Source of the DNA: an uncultured Clostridia bacterium
GTDB lineage: Bacteria > Bacillota > Clostridia > Oscillospirales > Acutalibacteraceae
DNA length: 47,144 nt
Direction of reading: 5' to 3'
NCBI GenBank assembly: GCA_944384855.1
Contig: CALWUY010000054.1
Location: 1-47,144 of the forward strand
Made by a program: the position numbers and the translations under genes. Positions 42,268 to 47,144 of the stretch are shown here, in pieces. Each line of letters opens with the position of its first letter. Position 1 is the first letter of the stretch. The notes below the pieces were generated by a model that did not search any database, was not told the DNA's origin, and saw only the letters and a list, made by a program, of their open reading frames with translations.

Positions 42268-44530
42268 AACTCTCCAATATTACCATTTTAAGTTTTATCA
42301 AATCTCTGATATCAATTTCATTATCTCCTGTAAGATCATTCGCCAAATCTGTTGAATAACCTTCAAGCAACGACTTTTTCAAAGCTGCAAGATCGACAGC
42401 CGAGGGATTTTCTATCGGATCCCTTCCGTTTGTTACAAATACTGATGCGTTTTCATCGGGAAATGATAAAATTTCTTCGCTTTTTAACCTCCGGTATATT
42501 GCATACTCTTTATTTTTCTCAAGCCCGGTAAAAATATTTTCACTTTGCCATATCTGCCCGTCAATGCTGTATTCATATCCGTCTTCCCGGTCTACTGAAA
42601 TTTTTGTGGCGCCTGTAAGCGCATGCTTTACGGGAGAAGATTTAATATACAGCAAAGGTTCGCTCATATCGGATTCAAGGCTTGTTTCTGTCTCAGGTAT
42701 CCTGCAGTAAAACGAATAAACCGTATCTTTTAAAATGCCGTTAAAAATATTTTCGCTTTGCCATACCTGACCGTCAAGGCTGTATTCATAACCTTCGGCC
42801 AAAACTACCTGCGAGTTCATATTAGATACAATCTCAGGCTTGCCTGGAGCCGCCGGCTTTGCTTTTTTAACTATTGCGATTGCCTGATACCCTAACGCCG
42901 AAAAAGCTTCTTCTGTATCTGATTTTAAATAATGCACGTTTTTCCCGATAAGCGGGTCATTGAATATATAGCACCTGTCGTCATATCCCGTAAGCAAAAG
43001 ACAATGCTCCGGCGCAATCCACTGCAGTCCCTCCTCGTAGCTTACTTTATACGCCTGTTTCATACCCTGCGTTGCCCACAAAACAACCGGAATTCCGTTA
43101 TCAATATAATTTTGGCACAAATAATCAAGCGAATTACCGGTCAAATCAACATAATATTGATCGGATTGCGGCAAAAACTTATCAAGCGCTTTCATTATTG
43201 CGGGCGCATAGCAGCCCATACCTGACGAAGTTCTCGGATCTCCTCCGAAGCATTCGTTGGGGTCAAAATTATGTATATACGGTGATTTATCAAGATAATC
43301 GTCAATAAATGTATCTACCGTTATATTATTTCCGGCATTGTTGAGTGCCATAACTGTCGAAACACTCTCGCAGCCTGTCGGATATGTTCCTACCTGGCTG
43401 ATATACGGCACATCTAATTCCGTTACATTACTGAAACCGCAGTCGGTCATTATTTCGTTTTCTTCAAAAACTCTGATTTCAATGCCTTTGATTCTCTTAC
43501 CATTAACTCCCGCATATCCGCTGTTAGTGTCAAGCTGACCCGGAATATCATACCTCAGCTTTACGCTGTTCATATATTCTGCACTTGCATTGCTTACCCA
43601 CGGAAGCCATTTATCTGTGTATACACGGTAAAGCACAACTACACCTTGTGTTATTTCATTACCGTTTAAATCAATAACCTGAATTTTGACCTGCTCTATT
43701 GCCCTGCCGAATACCCCCGCATAGTTGTTTTGGGTACTTTTGATAGCCGAATAATATCCGGAATTTCCCTCAGCCAAAACAGAATATGAAAGGTAATAGT
43801 TTTTATCAGCCGGTGTTGAAATTTTAATAGCGCTTATCATTTCATTATTTTGAACTTTTTTATCAAACTCAGTAAGCGTATCCGAATTTGCAGCATACTC
43901 AAGCGTAGGATTTTGCTCCGTACCCGAAAGGTTTATAGGAATTTCCATATCTTCATCTAAAGTGTAAATCCTGATATCAATACCGGTAATGTCATGACCT
44001 TTTATACCCGCGTCAGCCGATACGGTATCAAGCTCGCCGTCAAGTGAATATGTATTCTTGATAAGCCGCATTTCCTCCGCCGGAGCGTTGCTGACCCAAG
44101 GAAGCCATCCGCTTGATATCTTAACCCGGTACATCACCACAATACCCGTTGAAATTTTAGAATCGTCATCCGTGCTGTACACATCAATATCAATGCATTG
44201 GATATTGCTTTTTACAGGCTCTAAATGCCCGTCTCCCGCATATTCGGCATCAGCAGCCGAATTGCTTTTGACATACGGATAATAACTTCCTTTGACGGAA
44301 TTTAATGTTCGGTATTTTAAATAGTAGCTGCCTGACGAGGTAGTCAAACGAAGCGCCGTAATATTCGAAGCCTCACAGGAATTGGAAAAATAATCCCACT
44401 TTCCGTTTGAGTAGTATTTCATTGTCAAATCAGTCTGCGCATAGTTTGCCGCGCTTGCGGTTATTCCAAAGATGCATACGGTGCATATTATTATGAAAAA
44501 TGAAACAAATATTCTTGCAAGTTTTTTCAT
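42266..44530 (-). CDS. Secreted C39-like peptidase with duplicated modules and C-terminal dockerin
   Basis: This 754-residue protein has a signal peptide (1-28, ending ITASA). Two repeated modules follow, each with WLPWVSNA (about 140 and 308) and a Gly-rich tail (DAGIKGHDITGIDIRIY, YAGVNGKRIKGIEIRVF), resembling ChW-type surface repeats. Next is a C39-like papain-fold domain (about 373-560) with Cys387 in TGCESVS and His509 in PEHCLLLTGYD. Two copies of a module with YEYSxDGQxWQSENIF follow (about 580 and 652). The last 45 residues resemble a dockerin: DLTGDNEIDIRDLIKLK fits the calcium loop, while the first half (SAVDLAALKKSLLEG) lacks the loop acids. It has its own promoter and terminator. 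Bacteriocin-type processing is unlikely without an ABC domain. Confidence 0.82.
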   Translation of the reverse strand: MKKLARIFVSFFIIICTVCIFGITASAANYAQTDLTMKYYSNGKWDYFSNSCEASNITALRLTTSSGSYYLKYRTLNSVKGSYYPYVKSNSAADAEYAGDGHLEPVKSNIQCIDIDVYSTDDDSKISTGIVVMYRVKISSGWLPWVSNAPAEEMRLIKNTYSLDGELDTVSADAGIKGHDITGIDIRIYTLDEDMEIPINLSGTEQNPTLEYAANSDTLTEFDKKVQNNEMISAIKISTPADKNYYLSYSVLAEGNSGYYSAIKSTQNNYAGVFGRAIEQVKIQVIDLNGNEITQGVVVLYRVYTDKWLPWVSNASAEYMNSVKLRYDIPGQLDTNSGYAGVNGKRIKGIEIRVFEENEIMTDCGFSNVTELDVPYISQVGTYPTGCESVSTVMALNNAGNNITVDTFIDDYLDKSPYIHNFDPNECFGGDPRTSSGMGCYAPAIMKALDKFLPQSDQYYVDLTGNSLDYLCQNYIDNGIPVVLWATQGMKQAYKVSYEEGLQWIAPEHCLLLTGYDDRCYIFNDPLIGKNVHYLKSDTEEAFSALGYQAIAIVKKAKPAAPGKPEIVSNMNSQVVLAEGYEYSLDGQVWQSENIFNGILKDTVYSFYCRIPETETSLESDMSEPLLYIKSSPVKHALTGATKISVDREDGYEYSIDGQIWQSENIFTGLEKNKEYAIYRRLKSEEILSFPDENASVFVTNGRDPIENPSAVDLAALKKSLLEGYSTDLANDLTGDNEIDIRDLIKLKMVILES

Positions 44531-44581
44531 TTTATCAGCCCCCGAAAATATTTTTACAGACTGTCACCATAATAGATTTAT

Positions 44582-44610
44582 ATAATACCACATATAATAA
44601 TCGTATGCAA
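44582..44610 (-). promoter_or_regulatory. Promoter of the C39/dockerin gene
   Basis: On the minus strand: TTGCAT (44605-44610), 17 bases ending in TGG, TATTAT (44582-44587). Extended -10 type. It makes the gene independent of the ECF sigma operon upstream. Confidence 0.55.
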
Positions 44611-44636
44611 TATAAAATCTTACTCAGCAGAAGATA

Positions 44637-45239
44637 CTACTCTGCTTCAAGTACGACAAAACCGCCGTTGCTTAATACTACGCAAAGCAAATCCGGATTG
44701 TCTTTCACGGTATATATTTCGGATTCTATATAATATTCACTTCTGTATTCAAGACCATGCTCCTCGTAAAGCTTTTTCAGACATTCATAATTATAGGTTC
44801 CTTCAAAATCATTTCCGGTACCTATTTTTTTATCTCTGACAACAACACATTCTTTTCTGACCGAATCCTTTTGTACGTAGTATCTTCCGTTATAATAAAC
44901 CACTCCGCATAAATCGAAAGTGCCGGCTTGACTGTTGCTTGTATCATTGTTTTCACTGCTGCTGTTTTGCTGCTTGGATGAATTATCACCGCTTACGGTA
45001 TCGGTTGACTGTGAGTTTCCGCTTTCTGCGCCGTCCGCAACACTTTCGGGCTGGCTTGTGGGTATCTCCTGCGTAAATATTCCGCTTTTCCATGTGCCGA
45101 CTCCTAACAAAACAATCAGGCATACACAGCATATCGGCGTAAGAGACCGAAAAAGAATTTTGGTTTTTTTTCTTTTAATAATTTCATACTGTTTTCTGCG
45201 TTCGAATACACTATCGGCAACTTCTTTATAGTTCTTCAT
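44637..45239 (-). CDS. Single-pass membrane protein, possible anti-sigma factor
   Basis: This 200-residue protein has a basic cytoplasmic N-terminus (about 1-30), one membrane helix (about 31-50), a Ser/Asn/Gln-rich linker, and an extracellular domain (about 105-200) with FDLCGVVYYNGRYYV and the ending LLCVVLSNGGFVVLEAE. It shows no clear zinc-binding anti-sigma motif. Its position just after an ECF sigma gene, overlapping by 14 bases, suggests an anti-sigma or sensor role. I chose the ATG at 45239 because GGAGGG precedes it. Function is inferred from context only. Confidence 0.7.
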   Translation of the reverse strand: MKNYKEVADSVFERRKQYEIIKRKKTKILFRSLTPICCVCLIVLLGVGTWKSGIFTQEIPTSQPESVADGAESGNSQSTDTVSGDNSSKQQNSSSENNDTSNSQAGTFDLCGVVYYNGRYYVQKDSVRKECVVVRDKKIGTGNDFEGTYNYECLKKLYEEHGLEYRSEYYIESEIYTVKDNPDLLCVVLSNGGFVVLEAE

Positions 45240-45783
45240 AAACAAAACCCTCCGTTTCAAGCTGAGATTTTAATGACTTCTTTGCTCTATATACAAGATT
45301 TTCGGTTTGCTTGTAGGATTTTTTTATAATCTCCGCGGTTTCAGCTATGCTGAAGTTTTCAAAATAAATCAAATAAATAACAGTCCTGTAATCTGTATTT
45401 AAATTTGCAAGAGTTTTGTGAAGAAGGATTTTTCGCTCGTCTTTCAGGTACTCTTTTTCAACGTCTGTCTCATCTCTTATAATATCTGATGCTCCCTCTG
45501 CTGATATTTCGCAAACTTTCGCATTCTTTCTCACATAATCGACCGCAATATTTCTTCCAATCGCATATAACCATGTTTTAAAATTGCTTTTTCCGGAAAA
45601 ACGCGGTTTTTTGATAACTATTCTGACAAACGTATCTTCCATCAGATCTTCAGCTATATGAATGTTTTGCACATAGTTATTTAAATATAGCATAAGTCCG
45701 TCCTTATAGTCTTTGATTATTTCGACAACTCCGTCATCGTCACCCTCAAGGAAACGGCGGTAGCTACTTGCACCGTTATCCAT
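45226..45783 (-). CDS. ECF-type RNA polymerase sigma factor
   Basis: This 185-residue sigma-70 factor has region 2 (LYLNNYVQNIHIAEDLMEDTFVRI, then FKTWLYAIGRNIAVDYVRK) and region 4 (LNTDYRTVIYLIYFENFSIAETAEI, then YKQTENLVYRAKKSLK), with no region 1 or 3. It should direct transcription of a small envelope-related regulon. I chose the ATG at 45783 behind GGAGAAGG; an in-frame TTG at 45801 lies in the untranslated part. It is coupled to the membrane protein downstream. No strong self-type promoter is evident in the upstream region. Confidence 0.9.
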   Translation of the reverse strand: MDNGASSYRRFLEGDDDGVVEIIKDYKDGLMLYLNNYVQNIHIAEDLMEDTFVRIVIKKPRFSGKSNFKTWLYAIGRNIAVDYVRKNAKVCEISAEGASDIIRDETDVEKEYLKDERKILLHKTLANLNTDYRTVIYLIYFENFSIAETAEIIKKSYKQTENLVYRAKKSLKSQLETEGFVYEEL

Positions 45784-46145
45784 TGACCTTCTCCTTTCCA
45801 AAAGGTTATTATTTGTCCTTTCACTTATTAGTCGGTAATTTTTGTAATTTCCCTCACCAAAAATAAGAAAATTTTATTTTTATAAATAATGCTACTATAA
45901 AACAGGATCATAGGCAACTTGTTAGTTTTTATTCCAAAAGAAATAAAACATTTTCACCTTCAATGTCACAGTTAAGCTCTATTTGGATTTATATATCATA
46001 AGCAAGAATTGTTCTCTGGTTTTTAAATATGTAACCTAATTATAACTGTTTGTATAATATTGTTAACAAAAAACAGCTGATTCTCATTTTATGTCCTGTT
46101 ATTCTAATTGTAAATATGATATAATCCGAATAAGGAGATGAAAAT
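45784..46145. other. Divergent intergenic region between the ECF operon and XRE gene
   Basis: About 360 AT-rich bases with no open frame of credible coding type. It holds the extended -10 of the XRE gene at its right end. On the minus strand a TATAAA-like stretch near 45880 could be part of the sigma-operon promoter but lacks a clear partner box. Nothing else is recognised. Confidence 0.6.
46117..46125 (+). promoter_or_regulatory. Extended -10 of the second XRE gene
   Basis: TGA followed by a perfect TATAAT (46120-46125), about 20 bases before the ATG. The -35 region (TGTTAT, 46097-46102) is weak. Confidence 0.55.
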
Positions 46146-46679
46146 ATGGATCAAGAAAAAATCGGAAAATTTATCGCTTGTTGCAGAAAAGAAAATAATT
46201 TAACACAAGAGCAGGTTGCTGAAAAATTGGGTGTCAGCAATAAAACCGTATCCCGTTGGGAAAATGGAAAAGGTTTTCCGGATGTGTCGTTACTCAAACC
46301 CTTGAGTGAGTTGCTTAATGTTTCGGTAAATGAATTATTATTAGGGGAAAAAATACCTGAGGACAATTTCCGAAAAAAAGTGGAAGAAAATACCCTTCGT
46401 ATTTTGGAGGACTGCCATTTCGCATTCGAAGAAGGTCATTTTCAAAATAATATTTCCGAAACACTTGACTTCAGTTTTCTTAACATTATAACAGTTATCT
46501 TTATAATATTAAAATTAACAGGCACAATAGATTGGTCTTGGATATGGGTATTGTCTCCCTTGTGGATCAATTTGATTTTATGCGGAATAATAACGGTGGT
46601 TGCATTAATATTTGTGAAAAATAAAATTTGGAAAAAACATAATCTTAAAATGCCGAAAATAAAATTTAAATTTTTCTGA
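46146..46679 (+). CDS. XRE-family regulator with membrane domain
   Basis: This 177-residue protein has an N-terminal Cro/C1 helix-turn-helix (about 6-65: LTQEQVAEKLGVSNKTVSRW, then GFPDVSLLKPLSELLNVSVNEL) and two hydrophobic helices near the C-terminus (about 110-125 and 132-156) before a basic tail. It is like the regulator at 15823 in plan, though shorter, and is probably a membrane-tethered repressor. The ATG follows AAGGAGATG. It has its own promoter and terminator. Its targets are unknown; no operon partner follows in the window. Confidence 0.88.
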   Translation: MDQEKIGKFIACCRKENNLTQEQVAEKLGVSNKTVSRWENGKGFPDVSLLKPLSELLNVSVNELLLGEKIPEDNFRKKVEENTLRILEDCHFAFEEGHFQNNISETLDFSFLNIITVIFIILKLTGTIDWSWIWVLSPLWINLILCGIITVVALIFVKNKIWKKHNLKMPKIKFKFF

Positions 46680-46693
46680 GTTTTAATATTTTA

Positions 46694-46716
46694 AAAGCAC
46701 CTTTTATTGGTGCTTT
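46694..46716 (+). terminator. Terminator of the second XRE gene
   Basis: An 8-bp stem (46694-46701 with 46709-46716), 7-base loop, followed by A and a long T-run. It lies 15 bases after the stop. Confidence 0.8.
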
Positions 46717-46723
46717 ATTTTTT

Positions 46724-47091
46724 TGCTTTTTCTTAATAGTCGCGCACTTTTTATGTTGATACCAGTCAAAGTCACTTCTGCAAATTAAAAATGCCACATA
46801 GGCAAAAGCTTTTTCACAACTAAAATTAACCAAAAGAATAATTTTAAAATATTAAATAGTTCTACGTTATGAAATACTGAAAATTTTTTGTAAAAGTTCA
46901 AATTTCAATAATAAATTAATCTAAAATATACAAATTTTCCTTGATTGAAAGGTTTGACAGATATAAAACGGGTTTTTGTCACTGATGTATCTAAACTACA
47001 TCGCAAAATCTAAAAATAAGTCTCTGTCCGAGATAAGTATTGGTATGTATAACTGACCTTTTTATTCATTTTTTATGAATGCCCAATGAAA
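46724..47091. other. AT-rich stretch without a recognisable gene
   Basis: Both strands show no frame of coding character, no tRNA or rRNA, and no riboswitch I know. A weak dyad (GATGTA...TACATC, near 46983-47001) and homopolymer runs are the only structure. It could hold regulatory sequence for a gene beyond the window. Confidence 0.5.
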
Positions 47092-47119
47092 AGGAGCAAG
47101 GTGTATCGACCTTGCTCCT
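47092..47119. terminator. 11-bp hairpin at the window end, possibly a terminator
   Basis: Positions 47092-47102 and 47109-47119 are perfect complements with a 6-base loop. A short T-run follows on the minus strand only, so it may end a minus-strand gene lying beyond the window. The other direction has no T-run. Confidence 0.4.
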
Positions 47120-47144
47120 CCTATGGGATATACTATTCAGTTCA

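Overview
The window looks like a chromosomal stretch from a low-to-moderate GC, spore-forming anaerobe of the class Clostridia. An Oscillospirales/Ruminococcaceae-like gut bacterium is my best guess, but rank below class is inference. Supporting signs are an uninterrupted sporulation sigma factor SigK with a pro-sequence, a SPOCS (DUF3794)+LysM sporulation-type protein, A/T-rich third codon positions, GGAGG ribosome binding sites, QueH, an AgcS symporter, a cohesin-type membrane protein and a dockerin-bearing secreted protein. I see no rRNA, tRNA, CRISPR array, prophage or complete insertion sequence.

Layout. 1-138: a MITE-like nested inverted repeat. 208-10743: mostly housekeeping genes on the + strand (AgcS symporter, M24 aminopeptidase, ApbE, SecA, QueH, NadE, LuxS, GlyRS), with a divergent NusG-domain-II protein and a two-gene minus-strand operon of unknown small proteins. 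10775-14168: Na/Pi cotransporter, then the KDPG aldolase/KDG kinase operon on the minus strand. 14336-18072: cohesin-domain membrane protein, PHP phosphatase, XRE regulator with a visible operator, sigK, cytidylate-kinase-like protein. 18073-24292: rlmB, a 904-residue degenerate P-type-ATPase-like protein, metG and tatD, probably one operon. 24361-24489: a 42-residue Asn/Gln/Lys-rich mini-protein whose ribosome binding site lies in a 21-bp hairpin.

24540-36177 is a carbohydrate locus without a visible transporter. An AraC regulator diverges from an L-fucose/L-arabinose-isomerase-like enzyme that is coupled to a 701-residue protein of no recognised family. Converging on them is a five-gene operon: GH38 alpha-mannosidase, DUF6259 glycosidase-like protein, ROK kinase without the usual zinc cysteines, SIS sugar-phosphate isomerase, and an alpha/beta-hydrolase esterase. 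None has a signal peptide, so the substrate is probably a short, imported, possibly esterified mannose-containing glycan processed in the cytoplasm.

36314-47144: the SPOCS/LysM protein; a MarR plus heterodimeric ABC exporter operon with a perfect operator palindrome; a secreted C39-like peptidase with duplicated modules and a C-terminal dockerin; an ECF sigma factor with an anti-sigma-like membrane protein; an XRE membrane regulator; and about 460 bases of AT-rich sequence with no gene.

Recurring themes: most promoters I can recognise carry an extended -10 (TGnTATAAT-like), and several terminators are long perfect stems with 1-3 nt loops. The strongest candidates for new biology are the pseudo-P-type ATPase, the isomerase/701-residue enzyme pair, the cohesin/dockerin pair and the hairpin-masked mini-protein.
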